Part shown: positions 51,048 to 63,482 of the stretch, one piece after another
Numbering within the stretch: the first letter of the stretch is position 1
Layout of the letters: each line of letters begins with the position of its first letter
Assembly (NCBI RefSeq): GCF_004027225.2
Contig: NC_044278.2
Span: forward strand, 58,397,743-58,461,742
Source: Strigops habroptila
Taxonomy: Eukaryota; Chordata; Aves; Psittaciformes; Psittacidae
Reading direction: 5' to 3'
Length of the DNA: 64,000 bases
Position numbers and translations under genes: made by a program
Notes under the pieces: generated by a model
Database searches by the model: none
Told to the model about the DNA's origin: nothing
What the model saw: the letters and a program-made list of their open reading frames with translations, nothing else

Positions 51048-51500
51048 GGCCCGGCCGCCGCACCGACGCGGCCCGCCACCAAGCACCAGGGAGCGGGAGG
51101 GAACGACGCCGCGCCGCTCCGCCGCAGCTCTGCTCTACCCCGCGGCCGCCCCGCGCCGCGCAGGTAACCGCCGCTGCCCGCCCCGGGCGGAGCCCGCCCG
51201 CCGCCGCGGCTAATGGCGAGGCGGAGGCCGGGCCGCCCCGCCCTGCGCTACCGGCCGTGAATGCGCGGCTCCGCCCCGCGGCCCAGCCGGTCCTCTCCGC
51301 CTTCACCACCCCGAGGGATGCTGGGAAGCTCGAGCGCGGTCACGCTTTGGTGGGCTGTAGGTCTTCGGTCAGCCTCGGCTCCGGCGGCCGGTCCGGGTCT
51401 CAAGCTGAGGGGAGGGAGCCGGCCCTCTGCGCGCAGCCGGTGACCGCGGCCGGGATTAACTGAAACCGCCTCCGCGCAGCGGCCGCCCTGCGCAGAGGAG
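50560..51500. promoter_or_regulatory. RNF149: CpG island and promoter of RNF149
   Basis: Dense CpG DNA covers exon 1 and 450 bp upstream. GC boxes such as ccgcccc occur around 51130-51290. TTCCCAGCATCCC on the minus strand (51316-51328) resembles the ZNF143-type core. No TATA box seen. The long open frames here (51309-50629 -, 50589-51167 +) are shadows of the GC content. Confidence 0.8.
50585..51047 (-). CDS. RNF149: RNF149 coding exon 1
   Basis: Encodes the signal peptide ([20 protein letters not shown]) and most of the protease-associated domain, up to NSTVSMSHL, with CTFKDKV as a family landmark. Donor g|gtgagc at 50584. 154 codons plus one base. Confidence 0.96.
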
Positions 51501-53756
51501 GCCTCGGAGGCTGCATGGCCATTAACCCGAGCCGTGGCCTGCGCCTCTAAGCCCAGTCCGTCCGTCCAGGCACGGACACGCGTGAATTTGAGTTAATGAG
51601 TTCAGTGCTGCACTCGCCGGGGCACGCCTCAGCCGCCCTCAGGGGTGCAGTGTATTTGGCGGTTGTGGGGAGTAGGGGTGGCTGGAGGCCGGCCAGGGGT
51701 AGAAAGGGGCACAGTAACACCGGGGACAGGGATCAGCAGCTCAAGCTAAGATAGAGAAGGTACCTGTACTGCTGTTGGGCTGGGGGGACCTCATTTCAGA
51801 AGGATGAAAAATGGTAAGGTGCTCAGTACCACGTAAAAAGTGGTAGAAAAAGTGTGTTGATATAAGAGGTGAACTCAATAATCATTGTTTTACAGATTTG
51901 TTTTCCATTAAAGATTTCATATATACCTCTACTAAAACATAAACGCATTTAAAGTCTTACCGATATTTTCACGCAAGACATCTCTACCTTCTTCCAGCTT
52001 CCAAAATGGATCGCTTGTTTTTACCAGCTACCAGTCTTCTTTTAATGGTCTCATACACCTTATACACCTTCCTTCGGCAGTCAACAGTGGTGTGATAATA
52101 CATTGCTGCCTATGTTGCCAAGCAATGTTGTCAAACATAGGTAATGACCGTCCTAATAGTGATTATATATTGTGGCTGCTGATGCACGTGGAGTCTAACT
52201 AGAGCCTGGACTAGTTTGTACAAGAAGGTGTCATCAGACAAAAGCTGTGAGCTCAGTGAACTGCTCTATTCTGTGTCGGCACCAAGGCAAACATGTTCTA
52301 ATTTGACACTGGAATATGTTGCTCTAAGAAGTTGTAGCTGCCCCATCCCTGGCAGTGTTCAAGGCCAGGTTGGATGGGGCTTTGAGCAACCTGGTCTGGT
52401 GGAAGGTGTCCCTGCCCATGGCAGGGGGGTTGGAACTGTATGAGCTTTAAGGTCCCTTCCAAACCAAACATTCTGTGATTCTGTGATTTCTGTTCCAGAG
52501 TCAGTGTTTAAATAAACAAGTAAACAAATATCTTCAGACCCGAGGTGTTCTTTAACTCTTCAGTATTCTCCCAAAACACTGAGCAATGCTAGGACTCTCT
52601 CCAAAGATGCCGAGCATTGTGAGAACAAGATTAAAATAGCAAAATCAAGAAGACAGCCAAGACTGAGCAAAGTAATGTGGAAGGGGCTGCAGAGAAGGAA
52701 TTGGAAGTTGAAGAAAGAACACAATAAAACTAGAGTTAATGAAGAAAAAATTATGAAAAAGAGAATAAGGCAACAGAGGAGCAGGAGAATGTTAGATGGG
52801 AGAGAGCGTGTGGAGTAGTGGTGGACTGGAGGCAGGTAAAGGTGATCCGTGTTGAAGGACGCGAGACAGACAATTCAGAAGGAGCATGAATTTAGCGTTT
52901 GGCAAAAAGCAGATCAAAAAAAGTGACAGTACTTTAGTGAGTCCAAAAATGTTTTTCAAATGAGAATTTTTTGATAAAAAAGTGAAAGACACTCGGTGTA
53001 ATCAGAATAGATATCACTCTGGAAACGGGATAAAAGTAAAAAGAGCCAGTACAAAGGAAAAGCACAGCTGCAGGAAATGTTCTTTTAAGAATGTAGGGTC
53101 ACTGGAAATAGGAAACTGATGTTGGCTGTGGTTGGTACAGGTTAGGAAACACTGTCATGGTCCTCACAGTGAATGCAGTCCAACCAGTGGCAAGACAAAG
53201 ACTGTAAGGTGTAAATAGGAAACACAGGCTCTTTCCTATAACCTTTATCAGATAGGAAGTGGGAATTTTAGTGGGAGAGCTTGAATTTTTTTGAAAGGAG
53301 GTGGTGTGGGAAAGCAAGATGAAAAGGTAAATTGTCAGCTTCAGCTTAAGGAAACGTGCCAGGAGAGAACGGACAGCAGAGAACAAGCTGTAACAAGAAT
53401 CTGTAAGAGCAAGGAAAGAAATAGCACCGAGGAAACTTCCGAAACACCATTAATGCACACCTGATTGGTGAATGCTTAGTCCCCACCTGCAGAAAAGAAG
53501 AGCAAACGTTGCTAAGAGTGACATTTAACTGCCACGGTGAAAGCAGAAAGCAAAGCTGACAGTAATGAGAATATGAAGGAAAGATAAAGGCACTTGGCTA
53601 GGCTGTTCTCCTCAGATAAAAGCGAGGCTGTACCAAGACAGATGTTCAGATCAGATAGAAATTATAATCACTGTCAGCAAAAGGTCATTTACTCTGGCTA
53701 ATGCTGTACTGCAGACTGAAGAATATTCCAACTGCAGTTTCCACTTTGAAATGTAT
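51501..53756. other. Intergenic between RNF149 and CREG2
   Basis: Contains one CR1 end (52327-52489). The purine-rich stretch 52600-53060 is otherwise unremarkable. No gene seen. Confidence 0.65.
52327..52489 (+). repeat. CR1 LINE 3' fragment
   Basis: About 160 bp of CR1 end from 'agaagttgtagctgcccc' to 'attctgtgattctgtgatt'. Confidence 0.95.
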
Positions 53757-56700
53757 TTTATTTGCATTTCTTCTCGATAGACATTTTGTTAACAACATTC
53801 AGTATCTTTAGAAGTCAAAATACATTGCAAATTGCAATACACATCCAGAAATGAGACATGTTGCATTTCATTTACTGGTGTGCTGAAAATTTCATCATAA
53901 ATGGAGCATTCTTTGGTTAAATAAGAACAGCGGTTCAAACTGGCTGTGCTTAAATCCTGTTGATGGAATGCCTTTGCACAGATTAGCAAAAAGTGAGAAC
54001 CCAACTTTAGAACTTTGTCTTCCTTTTTTTCAGCAAGTATACAGACATGACTAAATGCATCTCTTAAATATTGCAAAACCACAGTTAATGTTTTAAATAA
54101 TACATATTGCACAACAAACTTTTTTGGGGAAGCTACAGAAATAACTATAATGCAGAACACATGGAAATAAATTACACATCAGCTAGTTGAAATGTTTAAT
54201 AAATTCATAAGGGCTTATCAAGACCTTTTATTAAAATGCTTACTTTATCTAATAATTAAAGCACAGAAAATAAATAGGATTTTTGCTATTGACTTGAACT
54301 GAAGCAAGATCAGACCCTTTACAGTCTGAAAGGATTATGATTATTTTATGATATCTCAATAACATTCTTTGGGTTAAAAGCTTTAACAAAAATCACTTAC
54401 CACACAATGACCAATATCACTTGAGACATCTGTCACTTTAAAGAAAAAATGGAACTAGTACATAATTAATAATGCAAAGCCCAGTTAAAACAAACTGCCA
54501 TCTCCTGCCCTTTTCTGGTCCAGAAAATGCCGTTCAAAACCTACAGGTTTTTGATGAATTTCTACAGACTCTCAAGGACTTTTATGGTAGCTATTCTTTG
54601 GGAGAAGGAAGCATGAAATGAGAACAGGTGATTTAAGTATTTATTCTTGAAGCCCCTTTTGTCACTTTACATGCCATCACCATTTTGTGTTTTGAGGTAC
54701 CGTCAAGAGCCTCATGGCAGGTCCATATAGAACAGCTTCTTGATGAATCACAGAAGCTACTCCAATTAATCTAGCTGTGCAGGGAGACAGCCCATAGCAT
54801 GTGGGGTATTGTAAGTTCAAAACTTCTTAAACAGTTAAAGCTCTACTGAACATCGTTGCTACAATCCCTTACTGCTTTAAGGCAAGAGCATTAATAAGTT
54901 AATGGATAGGACATAGGACCATGTCACTGTTACCAGGCTGTCTAAGGATATAAGTGAAAATGAGAGTATAGTAACAACAGCATTTCTAAAATTCTTCCTC
55001 TCTTCTTCAGCTTTTTTAAACGTTAAGCTTGTACACTGGATTTGTTTAATCTGTGTGTGTCTGTGTGTGTTCAGGGGCAGGGGACAGAATAGACAGGTCA
55101 GGTTTCTCTAGGATTAGTAGTGAACTGGGATAACGAAACATGTAATTAATGTTGCACAGAAACATTGGACTGTGGAGATTCCCTTACAGGGTCTAGTACT
55201 CTGCCTGTTAATTTCTGATTTAAAAGTTCCATTAATCCTAATGGGCAAAGTATCAGATCCATAATGGACAAAGATCTCCATGGCAAAATGATGTGAATCA
55301 AGGAGGATTTCACTTGGTGGTATTCTATAAATCTGTACAGAATGGGCTGTTTTGCTTCAGTACTACACAGTGAAAGATTTGGGGCAAGCTCAAATGAGAA
55401 AATGCTGCTCATCTGCCAAGAAAAAAAAAAAGGGAAATAGAAGCAGGCAGGACGTTTCCTCCTTTTGCATAATTACCTCTGCAAATATCTGCACTGCTAT
55501 CAGAGTCTCTGGCAACGAGACAAGAAAAAAAAGTGCTTAACGAGTGTCTAAATAAAGTTTTCCCCCCACATTTGTCTTCATTTCTTACAGAATATCAGGA
55601 ATGGTCACAATGCCAAGAGCTCTGAGCCCGTCCAAGGGCTAAGTGGCCCCTGGTAAGTTAAACCAGCATGGTGCCCAGCTCCACTCCGGGAATGACTCCC
55701 TTTTTCCATGCCTGAACCAAAATAAGCTCAGCTACACTTAATTGGCTTCCAGCTGGTCATAGCTCATGCAGCTGCCTCTGAGCTTTACCCAGGGATTAAC
55801 CTGTACAAGCTCAGGTCACTTGCCCAGGGACTCAGGCTCCTCCTCAGACCCACTTTGGTGTGCGCTGGTGTCCAAAGCTCAGGTGCCCTTCCAGGGATGC
55901 CGGCAAATCTTCCTTCCCCACAGGCACAGAAACCCCATCTCAATCTGTCTCTTTCTTAATGTACAGGGAGAACAGTCATGTAATTTTCAAACAGTGTAAT
56001 GACTTGGCTGGTTAGCCATGGGAGCTTTCTTACTGTGATACCCTTAGGAACTGCAGTTTACCAGCACATCTAGAGAAAGGGCTGAAGGCAGATAAAATAC
56101 CTTTAAACTCTTCTGGTATTATCACATGAGGTGCCTATTCATCATGTTTTTGCAACAAAGTTTGCACTTTCCACATGAGGAAAATTAGCTTTTCATGGTC
56201 TGAAATATATACCTATCTTTAGGCTTCTTTAAAAAATAAATTCAGGAAAAAGCCATTTAAAACTTGCTGAAGAAGTAGGGTTACGGGACTGGCTCCACCC
56301 TTAGATGAGTTAGCGATGATTTGCAAAAATCAGTTGCACAAATAGGTTAAAAATAAAGCAGTGGCTGGAAAAGGGATGCAAAAAAAAAAAAAAAAGATCA
56401 GGACTACAGGCCATTAAAAATACTTTTCCTGTCTCATAACAGGAACAGGCTAGCTGAGAACATTTACTTAAATTCCTCTTATGAGAATGTTTATACTTGT
56501 AATAGGATAATCCTTGTGGGGCTGATTTGGTTTTGGCCCTTAATGTGTTCAACCAGGTTTGTGTCAGTGAGAGACAAGGTATATTGGAGCCACGTTGTTT
56601 GAGCTGCTTGCATTTTTTCTACTAAAAGAATTTCTACTCAATTTCCAAGTGAAGTATCAAATTATCTAATTAGGGAAAAGCACATGTAGCAAATACAAGT

Positions 56701-57212
56701 TAGGAAATGAGGACAGCTTTAGCAAAGTATTTTTTTTAAACTTACATATCTAAATTTTCAGCTATTAAGTTTCTCTTAAAGTACTTACAAATAAAGGGAG
56801 ACCAAGCAGCAGTTAATACCTCCACAATGCATAGAAGGTTCTGAGTAGGCAATTTGCTTTTTCTGTAAATCAGAACATTATATTTAGCACATACTGTAGT
56901 TTCCCTGTGGGTGCACAGCAATAGAAGTCAAAACAAACAGATACAAAGCATTTTTAAGCAGCATTTAAGATGATGCATTGCCTGTTTGAAATGACAAGTT
57001 TGTACATTGCAGGGTAGGGCTAGTATCCATTTCTCCTTTATAATTTGAAAGTCTGTGTTGATTTATTTTTCACTCTGCACTGTGTGAGACAGGGCTATTT
57101 TGAAGACTTTTTTTGGGGAAAAAAAAAAACCACTGAAGTAACCATCCAGCAACAGATTTTAAAAGTGTTTGGAAGGGAAACTCAGGAGAGCTCTATCTCA
57201 AAGCCCATTCAA
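53757..57212 (-). other. CREG2: Probable CREG2 3' UTR and flank
   Basis: No coding and no CR1 in 3.4 kb of mostly AT-rich DNA after the CREG2 stop, compatible with a long 3' UTR. Minus-strand AATAAA occurs at 57067-57062 (146 nt past the stop) and at 53762-53757, among other places. Which end is used is unknown. Confidence 0.4.
57062..57067 (-). terminator. CREG2: Proximal candidate CREG2 poly(A) signal
   Basis: AATAAA on the minus strand, 146 nt after the CREG2 stop codon. Would give a very short 3' UTR. Confidence 0.35.
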
Positions 57213-57360
57213 TCATCCTTTACTTGGAGCTGCTTTTAAATACTCTTCTACTGCAATGGCAGAAACCTCTCCATACCAGCTTTGAAGCCAGATGTGCTCA
57301 ATGTTCATTTTCATGAAGAACCACTCATAGCTACGAGGCCACTTTCTTACCACAGGGTGC
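57213..57360 (-). CDS. CREG2: CREG2 last coding exon
   Basis: Encodes the C-terminal 48 residues: HPVVRKWPRSYEWFFMKM, IEHIWLQSWYGEVSAI and EEYLKAAPSKG, then TGA at 57215-57213. Acceptor ttccag at 57361. Confidence 0.95.
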
Positions 57361-59028
57361 CTGGAAGGACAAAGAAAAGAAAAAACCCGAAAACCTTAAA
57401 AGATGTGCCAAGGCATATGCATAGTCTGCTTTTCTCTTCAGTCTACTGTGCTCAGCCAGTGAAACCTGAGAGCTGAGAACCACCACCATTCATCTTTTTT
57501 GCCCTCCCTTGCAGTAAGTTTTACGATCTTCCCCACCCCGATCTGGCAACAACTGCAATGAAGGCAGCCAGCAGACACCACCTTCCCCTGTTGCAGAACC
57601 ACATCTCTAAAGGGAGATGTTGTTTGGTCTCTTCAGTAAGTGAAAAACAGTTAGAGGAGATTATTTGACTGTGTGTCAAGGTTGTGTTTGTATCTGTTCA
57701 AAGGAAGCAGTGTTCTGAAAATACAGCGTCTTTGGTAGCAGTTGCGGTATGGCAGGAAAGCTTATTAGCTGGCACAGAGCACAGCCTCTTCGAGCTGTTG
57801 CCTGCTAGAACCTTCTCGTCCTCTATTTCTGTCTTATTTCTTGAGCTAGCTCAAAGAGACCCTCCCCAGCAGCAATACTGGGTGCAGACATCTGGTCCCC
57901 AAGTCCCAGTAAGTGCATCTGCAGAGGTTGCTGTGGGATGCTCAGCAGCAGTGCCCAGAGCAGATATAACAGCTCAAGTTGCAGTGTTCATGGAAGCACA
58001 GGCGAAAGCGGTGCCAGTCCAGGCAGGGTTGGCCCAGTGCCCCTCTGCCCCTGCAGGGACTATGGCTGGTTTGGCAACCTCTGGGTTTAGCTGGGCTTTC
58101 CCACCATTTTCTGAGTCGTTCCTTTAAGCACACACAACTGTGGCATTGGGAAGTGGCTCCAGCTGCTGCCAGTGTTGGATGGCGTAAGCCCTGGCAACCT
58201 TCTCTGTGGTGTTCTGGCTTTTGTTCATCCCAGTTTCCCGGCAATTTTTGACTGACCAGGCAGGGCGTGCCTGGAGGACCATCCCTGGCAGCTGGTGTGA
58301 GAGGTGTGTCCCAGCTAAGGTTCCGGCTTTTCAGGCCTGTTATTCTGAAGACCCACTGGAGGGCATGGGGGCACACCCTGGGTGTGTGTGTGTGTGTCTG
58401 GGTTGTGCTTGCATCTGTTCAAAGGAGGCTGTTCTGTAGCGTAATGGCTTTGGTAGCAGTTATCATGGTCAGGAGAGGTAATAAAACCTGTAAGCTCCAC
58501 CCTGCAATAGGTGTAAGCCCAGAGGCAACAGAGCTCTGCTCTGTCTCTGAGTAGGGGGCTGTAGCTGAAGAGCACTACCTGTCCTAAGGTGGGGAAGAAT
58601 CATTAAAGGTAACAAACCCTGGGTTTATGGAATCTCTCGTTGGAGCCAGGTGAAGTATTTTCATAATCCTCAGATCACGTGCCTTACTGGAGTCCAACAC
58701 TGACTAATTGCGTTTTCATATTTCATTACCTCTGGAGTTAAAAGGAGGACGCACAGCTCTGCCCGTCATTCCAAGCCACACAGGAGCCAACATGGTTCAT
58801 GGCAAGTAAAGATTTGGCTTGTTAATTCTCAGATTTTCCATACCAAATGGCCACATCCATTTATTTGTCTCAAACCTGGGGGTGCACTCTACTACGTGCC
58901 TGTTACATACAGACCTGGAAAACATTGCTTGCTTGGCAAATTCCACTTCCTCTGGAGGCACCGTGACCATCTGTCCCATGAGAGTCAGCCTGGCGCACCT
59001 TGGATCCTCTGGATCAATTACATTTTTT
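57213..59028 (-). CDS. CREG2: CREG2, last two coding exons (gene runs past window end)
   Basis: CREG2 is a secreted, glycosylated member of the cellular repressor of E1A-stimulated genes family (FMN-binding split-barrel fold), best known from brain. Only the C-terminal third is visible: exons 59028-58915 and 57360-57213 join in phase (AG|G makes the Arg of FSR-HP). The reading KNVIDPEDPRCARLTLMGQM, then EEVEFAKQAMFSR, then HPVVRKWPRSYEWFFMKM through YLKAAPSKG matches CREG2 rather than CREG1 (the DPEDPRC and EFAKQAMF segments). The upstream exons with the signal peptide and barrel were searched for to 64000 and not found, so the preceding intron exceeds 4.9 kb. Confidence 0.93.
57681..58478. 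repeat. Direct repeat pair flanking ~720 bp in CREG2 intron 3
   Basis: About 80 bp starting 'gttgtgtttgtatctgttca' at 57681 recurs at 58402 ('gttgtgcttgcatctgttca') and continues alike through 'tttggtagcagtt'. The copies are about 80 percent alike by eye. Between them a 147-codon plus-strand open frame (57684-58127, opening inside the first copy) has no known domain. The unit might be an eroded tandem duplication or the ends of a small retroelement. Confidence 0.6.
58380..58398. repeat. (TG)n microsatellite
   Basis: About eight TG units directly before the second copy of the direct repeat. Confidence 0.9.
58915..59028 (-). CDS. CREG2: CREG2 second-last coding exon
   Basis: Encodes KNVIDPEDPRCARLTLMGQM, VTVPPEEVEFAKQAMFS. 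Acceptor gcacag at 59029; donor ccag|gtctgt at 58914. Phase 2 on both sides. Confidence 0.94.
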
Positions 59029-62000
59029 CTGTGCACAGAGAAAAATGCTCATGTGTAATAGCTTGGTTTCTTTGTTAAGGTTTTTTGAGAAATACAAACT
59101 CCTGCTCACATACAAAAAAGATGGAATATTTTGTCAAGCCTTGCAGGTCTTTTCTACACCCAGCTGTAGCATTTGAGGAGGGTCTTGAAGGAATACTCAC
59201 CTGAAACAGATCTCTGCTGTAGATATTTGCTTAATCTTAATCTATGTTCTCAAAAACTGGATTAATATATGCTAGATTGTAAAAAATGTGAAAATGGCAG
59301 CTTTCCCAGAATATGTACAGACCTGAATTCAGGATTCTAAAAAGAATTAGTGAGATGGTTAGTCTGTGCCTATGCCTACAAAGTAAGTGTTCATACCTGT
59401 ATTTATGCATAAAAGATATGGCCTTTTCCTTGTGCCTATCCTAGAAACTCAATCCTTGTTCATTTTTACCCATTTTTCAATTGCTTTACACCAAAGAGAC
59501 AAGTAAGATCTATTAAAAAAAAATCTCCAACTGCCTTCATCCTTCAGATGAAGACAGGGAAGACAGGGAGGGTACTTGTTGATTTTTGGCTTTCTATACA
59601 GTAACAATAAATAACTCCCATTAGTAGCTGCCAGGCAATTGCTGACTCTAGCATATACAATACAAGGATATAAATCATAAGTAAATTGACCAGTCACAAA
59701 AAAAAGTTTTACAAAATGACTGCAAAGGCCTGATCCTGGCAAGTGCTGAGCAGCCCCAAGTCCCATTGCTAGCATTTTGAGCCTGTTCAGCATCTCACTG
59801 GACTGTCTCCTCACGTAAGAACATAAGCCTGAAAAACTACATTAGGAAATGAAGACTGCATTTCTTCTTCTCTGTGTTTTAATCGGAAGCAGCAAATCAC
59901 AGTAAATTACATCTTATCTGTGTGCAAGTTTACTTAAAGATCTTGGCTTGAGCCCTTTAGCCTTAACTGCATGCAATCTGCAGTGGCTTTTTTTTGGGGG
60001 GGGGGAGCAGTGTTATAATTCTCAATATATGTCTATTGCAGGAAACATATGGACATCATCCTGCAGCAATTTAACACCTGCAGATTCCCCACAGATGGTT
60101 ATGAAAGACTGTAGCACACTGGATAAAGGAACTGCTTTTATGGATAGGGCTATGAACAGAGGTACGCAAGGAAGTATAGCGGGCTGATTGATACTCAGCT
60201 ATGCCCAGTAAGCACTTGGCACCATCTGTAGCCTGAGCTCCAAAGAGCCATTTGCAGTCACATCATCTCTGGGATGATTTTTCAGCATCCTGTTCAGTCT
60301 GGAACAGCAGTTGTCTGAAGAGGGTGTTCAGCTCTCTGGACACTCCACTCATACTCTTTTTTTCCTTTACCACACTTTCTGCATGAGAGGAAGGGCAGCT
60401 GCCAAACACCAAGCTCAAACTTTCTGTTCACATCAGTTAATAATGGTGTAATTTCCTCAAGTACATTTTTTATTTTTTTTAAATGAAGTAGTAAATGAAT
60501 GGTGTTCTGAGTACCTGAATATCTGCATTCCCTACCCTGGCACTGGGTTTATTTACACACCATTTCCTCCGCAGCCTAACAGTAACTTAAAACAACTGAA
60601 GAGCAGGGAAAAGCACGAGTATTTGCAAATGCCCTTCTTGGGTATAGCTTCTAGGTAAGATGTTGTTAATTACTTTCAGGAATTAGAAAGGGATTGTTAC
60701 TAAAGGATGCCTGCATTTCACAGAGCAGATCAAGGTGATAGATTTGGGTGTGATCAGGAGCTGTGAGAGGTTCTGGTCTGACACCTTCTCAAATTACAAT
60801 TATTTGATCTTTATGTGCAAGTACATGTTTGTTCTAAAAGTGTACTCATTGATTTGGAGTAGGCAATAAACCTGACATTGTTGTCGTTAAGCAGTGAATC
60901 CTGCCTGCCTTTGCTGAGACTGTTTTGCCTGATAGGACTAGTGTCAGATGTGACTTCTCCGATTTACAGGAAAAACTGCTCTCCACATATTTGGCTGACA
61001 GCAAAACCCACACACTGTACATCCATATCCGGAATGGTTTTATTTCTGTTTTTCACCCTGTCTCCTTCTTCTGTTTGCAGTTTTCTGTATGTTCTCATGA
61101 GTCAGGGTGTTACACTAAATGACACACACAATACTATCTTCCCAGTAAAAGTTATTTATGATGAATTTTGCACATTGGAATAATATTCTGGAGGGTCAGC
61201 TTGTTTTTCTGGGAAATGAGGCAAACAAATTATTTGTTGAAATCTTGTTAGATAAAGTTTTGGAAGAGTTGAACGGGACAATGATACATTTGAGCTCAGT
61301 ATGCTGCGTTATTACTTTGCTGGCTTTGCTTTTAGTGCTGCCTCTTATCACAGGTTTTCTGTTTCAGAATAGGAACCTTGTTTTCTAATCTTCCATTAGT
61401 GTTAGTATTTTCTTTATCAAAGGAGCCCTTCATATTGTGAAGTAAATCTGTTTCTGCATCGGTTTTGGCACAGTACTTCCCTAATAATGTGTGATTACTT
61501 TTATACTTTTTAAACCATCAAAAACCACTAAACTTCCAGCTACCACTTCTGACTCCATTGTGAACAGGTCTTAAATTCTCAGTGGTATTACCAGTGCAAC
61601 TAACGTAAATGCAGGCTTTGCTCCCTAGGAGTAAATGGATACAGCCAGGGATACATCTCATATTTTCACTAAAGATAATAGAGGGATACTAGGGATAAAT
61701 AGGTATATTTACTAAGATATTCCTCCCTCCTATCTGTAGAGGCCTAGCCATGCATTCACTAGTCACTTCATGCCTTCTGTATAAACAAACACATATCCAG
61801 CTCTCAGTCCCTGTGTTCCTTTTATCTTTGCTGGCACAAGAACACGTAGGTGTGGAGAGTGACTTTATATAACATTTGTGTGCTGCTTACTGGGGGTGAG
61901 GGGGAGGCAGAGCTGGGGGACAGCATGCTGCTGACACTGTCTCTCTGTCGAGGAAACCTGGGGTGGCTTCTCAGGCCCTGACTTAATCAGAATCAGGTCT

Positions 62001-63000
62001 CTCTGGAGAGGATTTCATGAAGGCTATGATAAAATATTAACTGAGGAGGAGAGAAAGCAGGGAACTGTGAAAGGACACCAGGTCATAGGAAATACATTTT
62101 TTTATGCTGATTTAAAATACGTACACCTTGTTGCAGAAATTGAGGGAAGCCAGATTAAAATGGAAGAAGGTTCAGATTATACATTTTATAAGAACACAGT
62201 GCATTAAGAGAGATCATCTAAATTATTCATCTGATTTGTGAAGAGAGAAGAATTGATTGTCTCCATTCCCCTGCTTACGGTGAGCAAATTAGGTACGCAG
62301 AGTTTGACGCAGTACAGGCAGTTGTCTCTTCCAAGCATGTGAGATGAGATCATGAGCTACATTCACTTACAAAGGTGCCAGCTTTACTGAACTTAAGGAG
62401 AAATCTGTGTCCAAGTGAAATATGTTTCCTAACAGAGATGCAATGCTGTGAAGCTCACTGCTGATCAACACATCCCACTTGTTTTACTGCGTACCACTTC
62501 CGCACTTTCTGGGTCATGGTTCAAGACTGGTTCAGAGTAAAGAGTGCCACCTACTCATTAAATTGTTTACTACACTAGCCATCTCTCAGATTTTAATTAG
62601 AAGGTTCTTATACAACAATTAGCGAAGTCCAGATCTGGTGAACCCATAGTTCATGAAGACCAATGTGGTTATGTTGGCACACAAGGTGATTATGTTGGGA
62701 CATTGTTGGAATTCCATTTCACAGTTGACATCTCTGCTTTGACTGGCAATGGTCTGTCTCCTGGTTTCTGATCAAAAGTATCCCAGAGTATTATGTTCAT
62801 TCTTGGCCTCCGCAGTCCGTTAGTGAGGTGAAACAGATCTGGCACAGATGAGCAGTAAAGACAAAACAGGAGTTTGGGAGGCACTTAGGAAGGAATGCCA
62901 GTAGGAGGAACCAGTAGGAGGAAGGTAGGAGGGTTCAGTAATGCTCTAGGTACTGGGGAAGGAAGCAGGGTTCTATGAAGAGGAGTCTCTTTTTCTTCTT
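59029..63000 (-). other. CREG2: CREG2 intron sequence, nothing recognised
   Basis: No exon or repeat recognised. Open frames stay below about 122 codons (59814-59449 -). A G run (59995-60005) and small T runs occur. Confidence 0.6.
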
Positions 63001-63482
63001 CCTGGGCTGCATCAGAAGAAGCATGACCAGCAGGTCAGGTGAGGCAATTCTCCCTGTCTACTCTGCTGTTGTAAAGACCCCATCTGCAGTACTGCATTCA
63101 GCTCTGAGTCCCCCAACATAATAAGGATGAGGACCTGTTGGGAGGAGTCCAGAGGAGGGCCATGAAGATCATCAGGGGCTGGAGCAGCTCTCTTGTGAAA
63201 ACAGGCTGAGAGAGTTGGGGTTGTTTAGCCTGGAGAAAAGAAGGATCTGGGAGACCTTAGAGCAGCTTCCAGTACCTAAAGGGGGCCTACAAGAAATCTG
63301 GAGAGGGACTTTTTGCAAAAGCTTGTAGTGATAGGACAAGGGAGAATGGCTTTAAACTGACAGAGGGTAGATTTAGGTTAGATATTAGCAAGAAATTCTT
63401 TACTGTACGGGCAGTGAGGCACTGGAACAGGTTGCCCACAGAAGTTGTGGATGCCTATCCCTCATTCCATGATTCTATGATT
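63001..63482 (+). repeat. CR1 LINE 3' fragment with internal deletion
   Basis: About 480 bp of CR1 ('ctgggctgcatcagaagaag' onward, with 'cctggagaaaagaaggatc'). It ends 'gttgtggatgcctatccctc' and then jumps straight to 'attccatgattctatgatt'. The usual ~100 bp with 'tggcagtgttcaaggcc' and 'ccatggcaggg' is missing, so the copy has an internal deletion near its end. Confidence 0.93.

Noticed and set aside
51048-51086. RNF149 start 13 codons upstream
   Set aside because: The upstream start is a GTG, not an ATG, and the signal peptide begins at the ATG at 51047, which has a strong context.
50589-51309. Long frames on + (192 codons) and on - (226 codons) over RNF149 exon 1
   Set aside because: They are frame shadows in the CpG island; the 51047-50585 frame matches RNF149 and splices in phase.
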